Shown: piece after piece, positions 41,690 to 52,589 of the stretch
Layout of the letters: each line of letters begins with the position of its first letter
Numbering within the stretch: the stretch's first letter is position 1
Assembly: GCA_963576725.1 (NCBI GenBank)
Contig: OY755242.1
Coordinates: forward strand, 64,608,324 to 64,672,323
DNA from: Azorinus chamasolen
Taxonomy: Eukaryota; Mollusca; Bivalvia; Cardiida; Solecurtidae
Direction: 5' to 3'
Length of the DNA stretch: 64,000 nt
Notes under the pieces: generated by a model
Told to the model about the DNA's origin: nothing
Seen by the model: only the letters and a program-made list of their open reading frames with translations
The model's database searches: none
Made by a program: the position numbers and the translations under genes

Positions 41690-41877
41690 AATCACTTTTT
41701 GTCGCACGAACATGATTTCCAGTGCAGCTGATCTTACATTTAGGCCGAACAAGACACATGTCGTTGGAGATAATAATAAACGTTGGCTCGGACTCCAATG
41801 TCGACATGCAAGAAAAAAGTATCATATTATGCGTAAGAACTATAATATTCACAAAAATAACTATAATAAAACAATAG
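41690..41877 (+). pseudogene. LINE ORF2 remnant, piece 1 (before the RT domain)
   Basis: Reads ...NKRWLGLQCRHARKKYHIMR then KNYNIHKNNYNKT. W-x-G-x-x-C-x-x-A-R-x-x-Y-H is typical of the linker between endonuclease and reverse transcriptase in non-LTR retrotransposons. The frame is resumed across the next insertion at 43186 (RLKHKSKFYKSTMN). No endonuclease was found upstream. Confidence 0.6.
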
Positions 41878-43190
41878 GGTCAAGGTGGCCCTTAATCGCT
41901 CACCTGATTACCATAGATTTAAGATAATAGCTGGGCAGTCCCAGGATGGGGCCAATATTGACATACAATGTTGATAGTGGATCATGAGCAGTGGTTCTGG
42001 AGTAAAAGATTTTCAAAGATTTAAAATAGTGATTTTATCAACCATTCTGACCAGTGAAGTTTGGGCTAAAAATGTGACCTCTAGAGTGATTTTTCTAAGA
42101 TTTGACCTAATGACATACCTTTTGATCCCGTCCCAACCATGATTAAACGCAACCTTGATATCATCAAGACACACATTCTGGCCAAGTTTGATAAAGATTG
42201 GGCTAAAAATGTGGCCGTTGGAATGTTAATAAATGTGTTCTATGATATGATCTAATGACCTACGTTTGGTCCCACTTAACCCACTTTCAAACTATTCCAA
42301 GATTTTATCAGGAAAATAATTCTGACTACATTTCATAAAGACTGGGCTAAAAATGTGACCTCTAGCATGTTCACAAGGTTTTTCTACCATTTGACATAGT
42401 GACCTAATTTTTAACCCAATGTGACTCACTTTCAAACTCTTCTAAGATACTATGAAGCCAACAATTCTGACTACGTTTCATGAAGATTGGACAAAAATGT
42501 GACCACTAGAGTGTTACAAGGTTTTTCTACTGTTTGATATAGTGACCTAGTGTTTGACCCAACGTATTCCACTTTCAGACATGTCTGAGATGTTATTAAA
42601 ACAATCATTCTGATAAAAGATACACGGAGATTGGGCTGAAACTGTGACCTCTACAGTGTTCACGAGATTTTTTCTACTATTTGACCTGATGACCTAGTTT
42701 TTGACCCAACATGACCCACTTTCAAACCCGTCCGAGATTTTATCAGGACAATTATTCTTATAAATTTTCATGAAGATAGCGCTGAAAATGTGACATCTAG
42801 AGTGTTCACAAGGGTTTTCTACAATTTGACCTGGTGACCTAGTTTTTGATCCCACATTACCCAATTTCAAACTCGTCCGAGATTTTATCAGGACAATCAT
42901 TCTGAAAAAGTTTCATGAAGGTTGAGCTGGAAAATGTGGCATCTAGAGTGTTCACAAGGTTTTCCTACTATATGACCTAGTGACCTAGTTTTTGATCCCA
43001 CGTGACCCACTTTTGAACTCTTCCGATATTTTATCAAGGCAATCATTCTGATTAAGTTTCATGAAGATTGATCTAAAAATGAGACCACTGGAGTATTCAC
43101 AAGCAAATTGTTGATGACGGACGACGCACGATGCACGACAGACATTCAAGTATCCCAAAAGCTCGCCCTGAGCTTTGTTCAAATGAGCTA
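41878..43190. mobile_element. M-like element: ~146-bp degenerate tandem array
   Basis: GACCTAGTTTTTGACCCAAC-type units begin near 42691, 42836 and 42982 (145-146 bp period), with older units from about 41950. The right end carries GATGACGGACGACGCACGAT and CTCGCCCTGAGCTTTG; the left end has CGCTCACCTGATTACC. It splits the LINE frame between YNKT and RLKH. The 65-68 codon minus-strand ORFs are the array. Confidence 0.75.
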
Positions 43191-43756
43191 ACTAGATTAA
43201 AGCATAAAAGCAAATTTTACAAAAGCACGATGAATCAATTCATAAATAAGTACACAATTAATAAAGGTATTATCTGTAAGGTTTGAACTGGCACTCATTA
43301 CTTTCCGCCGTCTTTCGTCGATGAAAAATCGTGATAGTGACGCATGTTTCACGTGTGTGTTTGGAAGGATAAAAACAGCTTACGGAAAAATGCGGAATAT
43401 TCATGCAGTGCCAGGTCAAACCTTATCGACAATAATAAACTGCGAATTATGCATCATAATAACCCTAAACAATACTGGAAATACCTAAACAGTTTAAAGA
43501 CGAACACAAATAAATATAATCCACCGTTATATTACAATTATTTCAAAGATATAAATTCTCTAATGCAGAAACTAAGTTTACACTTCCAGATGTCATGCAG
43601 GAATCAGACGATACATTAAACTGTCCAACTACTGAAATTGAAGTATTGAAACACATACATAAGCTTAAAAACGATAAAGCATCGAACCCCTCAGATTGTA
43701 TATTATCAACGAATATATTAAATAGACGTCATCGCTGTCACTATTAGAACTAACTA
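43186..43756 (+). pseudogene. LINE ORF2 remnant, piece 2
   Basis: RLKHKSKFYKSTMNQFINKY, then (43370 on) KNAEYSCSARSNLIDNNKLR, NPKQYWKYLNSLKTN, and after a frameshift near 43565 EIEVLKHIHKLKNDKASNPS and NEYIK-stop-TSSLSLLEL. N-P-K-x-Y-W and K-L-K-N-D-K-A are pre-RT hallmarks of Jockey/CR1-like elements. It stops at the satellite. Confidence 0.7.
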
Positions 43757-44675
43757 ATGTTCAAAAAGTTCGGGAATCTTTAGCAAACTCGCCTGTTGAT
43801 ATAAGAACCACGAACTGGTTAAGAGTCGCTAATCTAGCGGACCTGCTGCTTGTTAAATTCATATGAAATAAAGAACTAACTGTGGCGATCGCTAATAAGA
43901 ACTACGTGCTTCTTAAGTGTATAGAATTTAGAACAATGTTCGAGAACTTCGGGAATCATTAGCAAAGCGCCTGTTGTTATAAGAACCAAGAGCTTGTTAA
44001 AAGTCGCTAATCTAGCGGAGATGCTTCTTGTTAAATTCATATGGAATAAAGAACTCACTTCGGCAATCGCTAATAAGAACTCCGCGCTTCTTAAGTGTAT
44101 AAAATTGACTACAAAGTTCGAGGAGTTCGGGAATCTTTAGCAAACCCACCTGTTGTTATAAGACCCACAAGAACTTTGTTCTAAATTCTATACATTTAAG
44201 AAGGGCGGAGTTCTTATTAGTGATCGCCGCAGTTAGTTCTTTATTCCATATGAATTTAACAAGCAGCAGATCCGCTAGATTTGCGACTCTTAACAAGTTT
44301 GTTGTTCTTATAACAACATTCGAATTTGCTTAAGATTCCAGAACTTCTCGAAAATTGTTCTAAATTCTATAACTGTGACGATCGCTATTAACAACTACTA
44401 TACGTGCTTCTTCAGTGTATAGAATTTAGAACAATGTTCAAGAAGTTTGGGAATCTCTAGCAAACTCATCTGTTGTGATAAGGTCCACGAACTTGTTAAG
44501 AGTCGCTAATCAAGCGGACCTGCTGCTTGTTAAATTCATATGAAATAAAGAACTAACTGTGGCGATCGCTAATAAGAACTACGTGCTTCTTAAGTGTATA
44601 GAATTCATAACAATGTTCGAGAACTTCGGGAATCATTAGCAAACTCGCCTGTTGTTACAAGACCAACAAACCTGT
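43757..44675 (+). repeat. 178-bp satellite, first block
   Basis: GTCGCTAATCTAGCGG recurs at 43825 and 44003 (178 bp) and again at 44502. The copy at about 44165-44335 is inverted, between direct copies. Conserved blocks: TTCATATGGAATAAAGAACT, GCGATCGCTAATAAGAACT, CTTCTTAAGTGTATAGAATT. Confidence 0.82.
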
Positions 44676-45051
44676 TTAACCATTGCCTCAAAGGCTATTT
44701 TTAGATACAACCTCTTTGAACAAAATTTTCCGAAAAGGAACATAAACTAGAGAAAAGGAAAACGTTAGAATTTTGTATCACCATTGTGATAAATAGACCA
44801 TTTGCTCCTATAGGAGCAAATGCTCTATTTATCTGACACAATGGTTTCACAAAGTGACTTTTGGCCAGGTGCACAGTAAATGTGCCAATTAAGTTAGCAT
44901 CTGGGTCAAAAAATAAAGTTTTTTGTATTTGTTCATTATATCAAATTTTTATATGACTTAATGTATATAAAGGGATGTCCAGTTGTTAAAAAGATAACCT
45001 TTTACCCATAGTTTTATATTTTCACATGTGTCTGTCACTAGGTATACAAAG

Positions 45052-46946
45052 GGACGGACACTACAACTTAATGCATTACAGGGTTATATCTTAAATTCAC
45101 TGACCAACTGGTGTGTTTAACAGCTTTTATTTTTTACTGACATACATACACATCCGTCTACTTTCGAACAAAAATAACTTCATGTGAAATAGTAGTGAAA
45201 AATATGTCTTTTGTGAAGGATCTAATTAACACTCAAAGTGCAAACTGAATTAAATTATTTTCATTCTGTGTATTTATAATATGTTTCCTAAAATTAAGTT
45301 GTCAGGGACTTTAAAACAGGTATGATAACATGAACTCATGTAGATGAAATGAAAATATCTTAAATTTTAAACATAAATACAGATTAATGTATTCTATCAA
45401 CCTTTTTGCATGGGGGGACGGACATTACACTCTTCAGGACCGGACATTACAATTCTCCTGACATAATGTAAAAAATGATTTTGAAGGTACATAAGTATTG
45501 TGTATGCCCATTATTGCTTAGATGTACATTGATATATGATTTGGTTTTAATTTTTATTCAATTTTATTCATTTGAGAGTCAATAATTACATTAATTATTA
45601 TAGGTAAAATGTTGATCAATTTGTTCGGAACAGCCCAGTGGTACATGCAATAATTATAATTTAACAAAGATAGGATGAATAAACTTGAATGAAGACATTT
45701 TGAAACTCTTTGAAAAATAATGTTTTACGTAACATTTTGTTTTTCATTTCAAACAGTTTGGATCCAGATCAGATTAAAAAAAAATATGGTTGATTAACAT
45801 TCATGCTGTTTGTCCATACTTTGTGATTCGTTGTACAATCAAGTTATACTTTCAAATTTATATCAATTTAAACTTACTTTAAAGTTAAAATTAAACTATT
45901 TAACCCTTACAATGTAGGAAGCCAGTTAATGAGACATCGTGTAGACCCTGATCAGTGGACTCTTGGAGGGGCCCCTCACCAGGGTGTGCACTGTTTTATT
46001 TTGTAGACATAATTTTGGTGCAATCACCTATCTAGACTAAAATGCAGGTCTTTCTGTCAGACAATAGACATTGAACTTTACAATTTCAGTGACTTTATTA
46101 AGGTAAGGACCCAAATCAGGCATTTAATATTAATAACGGAACAGATGGTTAAAATACAATCTTTCTTACTGGTGCCAATATTTATGAGCAGTTTCTGATC
46201 ACTATCCGAGCTGTATCAAATTTATATTTAAATTATGTTTGTGGATATTGAAAGTCTAAATTTAATTGCAGAGGAAAGAAATTCGATTAAAGCTGAAGTT
46301 TTTTTCTTGAACTTGTCACTAATGTGATATATCCAATGTCGGTACCCCTATTTCCTCCCCGGTTGAGCGCATTTCCTGCCTGCCTTAGGCCCCTTACCCC
46401 TCTTTGATATGCAGTAGGTGTTGAATAAACAAGTCCTTACTAATTAAATTTGGAGGTCATGACACAAAAACAAAACAACAGGGTGTCAAGTTCTCAACTA
46501 CTTTGAGATTAATGGTAACTTATCTATGATAGTGCTGGACTGTTATACAGACACTACTGTAATGGGCCCACTGTAATGTCCGTCCCCGACTTGTAATGTC
46601 CGTCCCCCAATATAAAATATTGTGTAATTTGTTGATTTGATGATTTGTTTTTTAAATAAAGACTTTTTAACAGTAAAGTAGTAGTCTGAATGTGGTTGTT
46701 GTACACAGCCATGTATTTATTTTAGGTTTAGAGTTAAAATGAAAATTTATTAGTATTTCACATGGCAATATCTTTAAAAGCATGTAATTTGGGGGAAAAA
46801 ACCACTTTCTCTATGTGTATAATATATTTTTTACAAACAGTAGACTTATTTATACTAAAATAATTTTCAGATTTAGCTATATTATGTAATTAATATGGCT
46901 AATAAGTCTTCTAATGAAACATATTGGAGAGGGGACGGACATTACA
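45052..46946. repeat. Dispersed GGGGACGGACATTACA motifs
   Basis: Plus orientation near 45051, 45413, 45439 and 46930; minus orientation (TGTAATGTCCGTCCCC) near 46571 and 46592. They occur only inside this element in the window. Confidence 0.75.
45899..46010. mobile_element. T-type hairpin inside the 2.84-kb element
   Basis: TTTAACCCTTACAATGTAGG then CCTGATCAGTGGACTCTTGG and CCCCTCACCAGGGTG. The core differs from T1-T5. Confidence 0.5.
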
Positions 46947-47747
46947 GATAACTTTTATACTTTGCTGGAAAAAAACATCATTTAATATGCAGTCATAAGG
47001 AAAATTTATGGTGAATTGATGAAAGGCATCTACTAGAATTATGTTAAAATGGTTGACACTACATAGATATGGTTTTCTGAAAAAGTAAGAGGGGGGGGGG
47101 GGGGAACATCACATGATTTTTGACGCAAACCTAAATGAGATACTAAAACTGACAAAAAATCAAAAAAGTACACTTTATGGGAAAAAAATTGGTATACTAG
47201 GATGATGTTATCAGTTTTATGATCAGTAATACATTAATTTCTTTAATTATACTATTTTTGTTGAAATTGTGTCAATAATAGGATGATAGGGTTTGTACGA
47301 TTTAGCAACCATTACATCAACACGCTTTTTGCTATTTTGCATGTAACTTCATATTCATGAAAGCAAGATACTTACATTATATATCAAATTAAACAGAAAC
47401 CAATTCTTCTGTTGATAACATTGTACTTCATAACATGTTACTATTCAGATTCTAATAATAATGACTTGAAAATAGGCAAAAAAAGTTATGCTAATTCATT
47501 ACAGCCAAATTAGGCACTTTTTGTGTTTAAAAGTAGCATAACCTCATAACGGATAAAGATATGTTCTTGAAATTTTCAGCACACCTGCAGAATTGCTTAT
47601 AGATATAAATAGTAAACTTGCTTTTCTCTTGTAAATTGAATCTTTGGAGAAAAGAACATGTACACTGTTTTTTAAAGAATTGGCCCATTTACTGTGCAGC
47701 TGGCCTTTTACAGTCATCAAAGTCGTCAATATAAGGGAATGGGTTAA

Positions 47748-48176
47748 GAGTCGCAAATCTAGCGGACCTGCTGCTTGTTAATGACATATGGAATAAAGAA
47801 CTAACTGTGGCGATCGCTAATAAGAACTCCGCGCTTCTTAAGTGTATAGAATTTAGAACAATGTTCGAGAAGTTCGGGAATCTTAAGCAAACTCACCTGT
47901 TGTTTTAAGACCCACGAACTTGTTAAAAGTCGCTAATCTAGCGGACCTGCTGCTTGTTAAATTCATATGAAATAAAGAACTAACTGTGGCGATCGCTAAT
48001 AAGAACTACGTGCTTCTTAAGTGTATAGAATTTAGAACAATCGTTGAGAACTTCGGGAATCATTAGCAAAGTGCCTGTTGTTATAAGAACCAAGAACTTG
48101 TTAAGAGTCGCTAATCTAGCGAACCAGCTTCTTGTTAAATTCATATGGAATAAAGAACTATCTGCGGCGATCTGGT
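47748..48176 (+). repeat. 178-bp satellite, second block
   Basis: Unit starts (GTCGC) at 47750, 47929 and 48107 give 178-179 bp. It continues the unit interrupted by T3 at 44676. Confidence 0.85.
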
Positions 48177-48354
48177 TTTTTTTCGAAAAGGAGCATAAGT
48201 AAGAGAAAATGTTTTTTTTTAGAATTTTGTATTTTGAAACCATTGTGATAAATAGAGCATTTGATCCTATAGGAGCAAATGCTCTATTTATCACAATTGT
48301 TTAACAAAGTGACTTTTACAGAGTCGTCAAAAGTTGTCAATACAAGGGAATGGG
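48177..48354 (+). mobile_element. T3 MITE, left-truncated, in the satellite
   Basis: TCGAAAAGGAGCATAAGTAAG...TACAAGGGAATGGG before TTAA 48355-48358. The satellite is broken at GCGGCGATC and resumes GTCGCTAATC. Confidence 0.75.
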
Positions 48355-48357
48355 TTA

Positions 48358-48545
48358 AGAGTCGCTAATCTTATGGACATGTTGCTTGTTAAATTCATAT
48401 GGAATAAAGAACTAACTGCGGCAATCGCTAATAAGAACTCCGCCCTTCTTAAATGTATAGAATTTAGAACAACGTTCCGTAAGTTCGGGAATCTTATGCA
48501 AACTCGCCAGTTGTTATAAGAACCCCCAACTTGTTAGTTGCTAAG
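48358..48545 (+). repeat. 178-bp satellite, third block
   Basis: One unit, open for 61 codons by chance; the period is not a multiple of 3. Confidence 0.8.
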
Positions 48546-48660
48546 CTGACATGCTGGTTGTTAATGGGGAAATTGCGCACGTTCTTATTTTGTATAGAAC
48601 ATAGAGCTAAGAAGCGGGGTCCCCAATAGCTTTCCATACTTTTGCGCCTTCAAAGATTTT

Positions 48661-49734
48661 TCACAGGCAGTTGGTTCTGTTTGGAGATTAGATCTTTGGA
48701 AAACCCTAAGTTTGAATTTCATTAATGGAAACTTATTTAATGTAATATATAAAATGCAGCATATCAGAACATTAAATTTTGCGTATTTCCACAGGGTAAA
48801 GCTTCTGCCCTCTTCAAATGCGAGTGTGGATTACGACAAGGCGATAATTTGTCACCAATACTTTTTTCCATGTTTCTCAATGACCTAGAAAATCATCTCT
48901 GTTTTTCAAACATAAATGGTGTAGTTCTAAACAATGTTCATGATGCGGGAATCTGGTTAAAACTCTTGGTTCTTCTGCTTGCAGATGACACAGTTCTTCT
49001 CTCCGACAACAACGACGACGTTCAGTGTTGATTGCATTTGAAGAATACTGTACACAATGGCATCTTAAGATTAATCTATCTAAAACTAAGATTATAATAT
49101 TTGGCTCTAGAAATAGGTTGAAGTTCACTTTTAAACTGAATAATAATGACATATATAGAAATTGTAAATAAGTGTAAATATTTGGGCATTTACTTTAACA
49201 TCCAACATTTCTTACAGCACGCAAACATCTTGCAGAACAAGCAAGGACAGCTATGCATTTACAATACATGGAAATTAATAATCTTGATATACCTTTAGAT
49301 CTCCAGCTGAAATTATTTGACCATACAATCGTACCAATTCTTATATATCAGAATCAGAAATCTGGGGATATGAGCACTTGAACATCATCGAAAAAGTCCA
49401 AACTGATTTTTTACGCAAAATACCACCAATAAGAAAAATCACACCATTGTATATTGCGTATGGGGTACTAGGGCGATACGCAGTCTTAGTAAAAAATAAA
49501 AGTCATATAATAGGATACTGGAATAAAGTAAACTCTTCATTGGCAAAGACACCAAGATTGCACGCTGCATATACATGTACGACATAATGCTTAACAGATA
49601 TCAACACTTTAGATGGTTAGATTTTGTTAAAAACATTTTAATACCTGTAATACCGGTCACGGTAACTTCTGGCAGCAACAATCAATTTTAGTATGCAAAA
49701 CTGTAAACAAATTAATTAAATAGGTACATGTAAA
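48661..49734 (+). pseudogene. LINE ORF2 remnant, piece 3 (reverse transcriptase)
   Basis: GSVWRLDLWKTLSLNFINGN then LFNVIYKM; the expected A-F-D catalytic motif reads A-V-G, so the first catalytic Asp is lost. After a frameshift near 48790: CGLRQGDNLSPILFSMFLND and LLADDTVLLSD, keeping the A-D-D active-site pair. Then LKINLSKTKIIIFGSRNRLK, later ARKHLAEQARTAMHL, DLQLKLFDHTIVPILIY and IIEKVQTDFLRKIP, with several frameshifts and stops. About 100 residues are missing between this and piece 2. Resembles Jockey/CR1-type RTs. Confidence 0.82.
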
Positions 49735-49942
49735 CAACGAGCAGTGAGCCGTAAATGTACTTTACATTTTGGTACGTTCCACGATTTAGGGGTGTCGGCA
49801 TTGCTGCAGTCCATCTAAGAGATGTACTTTACATGCGACAGTAAATCACGATTTTCTCATGCAGATTTTTATGCTGACAGAATGCGGAGTCCTCCAAAAA
49901 GTGGACTGCGCTGATTTTTATGGTTCACTGCTCGTTGTTTAC
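49730..49942. mobile_element. 213-bp TIR element inserted in the LINE
   Basis: GTAAACAACGAGCAGTGAGCC and GGTTCACTGCTCGTTGTTTAC are 21-bp inverted ends with one mismatch. Inside, ATGTACTTTACAT is repeated. No clear target duplication. Confidence 0.72.
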
Positions 49943-50117
49943 TTATACCCATTGATCAGTTTAAACAAGACTGGAATGCCAGTCTATAGTTCGATTTCGA
50001 GTGCTGAGCCGTGACTGCACTTTTCTATTTATATAAATTGCAACCATTCTAATTTATGGGTAAGTGGACAATGGTTGTCACAAGAAGCTCGTAGTAATCG
50101 TGCAGTATTAGCATATA

Positions 50118-50309
50118 CAGTAAAACCTCTCTATAACGGCCACTAAATTACATCAAGTATTTTGTGTTAAAGGCAGGTGGCTGCTTAAAACAAGGTGAAA
50201 GTAAAACAGAACGCTCCTTGTTTTACTTTCACATTGCTTTAAGCAGCCACATGCCCTAAATAGCAACTAATTAACACAATTTAATGGTCGTTATAGAGAG
50301 GTTTTACTG
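50118..50309. mobile_element. P2 MITE
   Basis: TA-CAGTAAAACCTCTCTATAAC...GTTATAGAGAGGTTTTACTG-TA (192 bp); the hairpin tip is deleted (GAACGCTCCTTGTTTTAC). Confidence 0.88.
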
Positions 50310-50473
50310 TATATGCTTATTACTTGTCTGTATAACCACAGGTATAGATAAACACACTAGGTCTGGCAGTTACGTCAGCACAATAACAAAGCTAAAAATA
50401 GACAGGGTTTCCTCAATATATGATGTGAATGGGATAATTAATAAACAAGACAAACATTACACCATTGGATATC

Positions 50474-50620
50474 CGATTTCGTGGTCTAAAGGACACGTAT
50501 GCGGATTTGCGTGCGCGCTACCCGAGTTCGAAACTCACCGGCGTTTATACTTTTATTTGTTTGTTGTTTTCATATTTTCTAATACTTTTGTCAGTACATT
50601 TTCTCTATAGGATCTATTCT
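50474..50620 (+). mobile_element. tRNA-like SINE head (plus)
   Basis: A box TGGTCTAAAGG (50492) and B box AGTTCGAAACT (50525). A T-rich stretch follows at 50545-50640. Acceptor pairing is poor. Confidence 0.55.
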
Positions 50621-50699
50621 CTTTTTTTTATCTTTTTTCTGTTGTTGTTTGGTCCCGCTTTCTGATTTCTGGCATAAGTTGTTGGGGCAAAAAACAAAA

Positions 50700-50795
50700 G
50701 GGAAAAAAAAAGATTTGACTTATGTGGGTTTCGAACCAGGTACATTTTGATTCGGATGACAGCGCCTTTATCCACTCGGCTACGGACTCCACAAG
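50700..50795 (-). mobile_element. tRNA-like SINE head (minus)
   Basis: Minus strand: GTAGCCGAGTGGATAAAGGC carries the A box and GGTTCGAAACC the B box. Adjacent A(9) at 50703-50711 may be its tail. It faces the previous SINE head. Confidence 0.6.
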
Positions 50796-51029
50796 CATGT
50801 CATCATAATCAAATAGTGAGTCTTTTCTTTTAAGAAATAATATGTCATGTGAATATTCAAGTAAACTAATTATGACGTAACTGTCAGGAATTCCCTGTCG
50901 GACTATAACTCCGAGACAAATACATGGTTTGTGACGCGTTTTACCTTTACGGGTGGACTGGTCCTAAAGGTCACAGTTCACGGGTCAAGATCGAACTACA
51001 ATGTATACAGTTATCTAATAATTATAGTC

Positions 51030-51375
51030 AAAGCATATAATCTATTTAGAACAGTATATAAAGTATTTACCTCAGTCTTTGAGCCTCAGTTGGTTTTATT
51101 TTATAACCGCAAGTCACACATTCCCAGTTGAAACGGAGATGGAATGATACCCACATCTCTGATAGAATATGCACACACTGCAATCTTAACGTTGTTGGAG
51201 ACGAATACCATTACTTACTTCTTTGTAGGCCTTTTCGACACAACGGAATTCTTATCTGCAAAACATCGTATCAGTCCCAAATACTCACTATTTCAAGATA
51301 ATACTCCAAACTTCGTCACCCGATGACCTCAAGAAATTAAGTGCTTTTGTTCAAGTGTTGATGGAAGAATTCACC
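51030..51375 (+). pseudogene. LINE ORF2 remnant, piece 4 (C-terminal end)
   Basis: FRTVYKVFTSVFEPQL, YNRKSHIPS-stop-NGDG, then (about 51177) C-N-L-N-V-V-G-D-E-Y-H-Y-L-L-L-C, the C-terminal CxxC-like D-E-x-H-Y-L-x-x-C motif of this LINE class. It is collinear with piece 3 after the 49730-50985 insertions. Confidence 0.65.
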
Positions 51376-51379
51376 TTGG

Positions 51380-51840
51380 CTCACAATGTATATATCTACT
51401 CCGTTTCTGTAAGGCTTTGTTAATATGTTATTGGTAATTGTTATCCCACATAAACATTTTTGGTTGAATTTCTCAAATCCGTAAACAATATCTAAATCAT
51501 TTGCAGTCACACCAAGTTTTCGTCTGCAAATGTAAACATATTTCGCACGCGGGTGTGTAATTGCAGTTGATTGACGTGTGTCAAAGGTTGCCTTCTAATA
51601 ATAGATTAGATATATACAAATAACCAACATCCGGATCGATATCAATTATCGAATGCAGTAATACATGTACACCAGTCAAATTTGGAAATACATGTACAAC
51701 TGTTTTGGTGTTTAAATCACAGTGCATGCTATTATCCTCCCAATTTGACCTGAGACTCGGTTAAATTTCGGCGTGTTTATCAGGATTGTGTGACAAAACA
51801 TAGCAAAGCAAAAGCCGGTAATAATCATGTTCCACGAGGA
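51380..51840. other. No feature recognised
   Basis: Unique DNA. GTTTTCGTCTGCAAATGTAAAC near 51514 resembles T4 outer text but has no core. Confidence 0.4.
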
Positions 51841-51845
51841 TTGTA

Positions 51846-52050
51846 CAGTAAAACCCCTCTAATGCGACCACTTAATGAATAAACATGACTGTCTTTATAA
51901 GCAGAGTTTTCCTTAATGCAGGACAAACGTTATGCAGAAAGCTCCTACAGGAGCTTTCTGCATAACTTTCGTCCTGTATTAAGCTACCACCTGCCTTTGC
52001 CACTGTGAATTATGCCCCCTTTTGCTGGTCGTATTAGAGGAGTTTTAATG
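51846..52050. mobile_element. P3 MITE, full length
   Basis: TA-CAGTAAAACCCCTCTAATGC...CGTATTAGAGGAGTTTTAATG-TA, 205 bp; near-perfect inner palindrome AAAGCTCCTACAGGAGCTTT. Confidence 0.85.
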
Positions 52051-52059
52051 TATTTTAAT

Positions 52060-52520
52060 AGCGCATTCTTATACCTTCGGAAATTTATTCGAAGATTACC
52101 GACGATAATACACGGAATATGCATGAGTCTCAGGTCAAATTTGTAGGATAATACGAGCTGACTACTTTTACTTTTAACTCATTTACCCCCCCCCCCCCCC
52201 TCCCCCCATCCCCGGCGCCATTTCTCTTCAACTCTCTGGGTGCTGGAAACGACATCTACTGACCTGTGCAAGCTGTTTTGCTCCAGATCAGATGTTGCAA
52301 AACGCGTCGTCTGATTACGGTCGATATTGTTCGCCAAGTAGGTAGTACTTCTCTAAATTTAGAGGCGAAAGACTAAGAAGACGACTTGCGTAAAGCAGAT
52401 GACAGTTGCAGCACTCAAAGGATTAATATATGTTTAACTCTCTATTTCTCAATCTAGAACTTAAATTTTCAATTGACCATCCGTTGCACATGCTTTTTTG
52501 TATTATTTTACATAATTCCT
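52060..52520. other. Poly(C) tract and T4-like fragment
   Basis: C(14)TC(6)-type tract at 52187-52207. GCTCCAGATCAGATGTTGCA with CGTCGTCTGATTACGGTC (52281-52322) is a decayed hairpin core. Confidence 0.45.
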
Positions 52521-52589
52521 CATGTTGTTACATTTATGTAATCTGTGTGTAATAAAGGAATTGTATTGTATTGTCATTGCTATTCGTTG

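Larger units (their letters stand above)
44863..47705. mobile_element. 2.84-kb TIR element with TTTT target duplication
   Basis: The ends are 27-bp inverted repeats with two mismatches: GGCCAGGTGCACAGTAAATG then TGCCAAT, versus GGCCAGCTGCACAGTAAATG then GGCCAAT. TTTT at 44859-44862 and 47706-47709 matches the single GACTTTTACAG of uninterrupted T3 copies. No ORF exceeds 60 codons except one at the right edge. A GGGGACGGACATTACA motif occurs six times inside. The superfamily is unassigned. Confidence 0.88.
44680..47743 (+). mobile_element. T3 MITE inserted in the satellite, itself split
   Basis: TTAA at 44676-44679 and 47744-47747; the flanking satellite continues across (TTGTTAAGAGTCGC in other units). 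Left CCATTGCCTCAAAGGC, right ATATAAGGGAATGGG. The 2.84-kb element lies between 44863 and 47705. Confidence 0.85.

Noticed and set aside
43344..43619. 91-codon ORF as a host gene
   Set aside because: Its text (NPKQYWKYLNSLKTN) is LINE pre-RT linker, frameshifted at its end.
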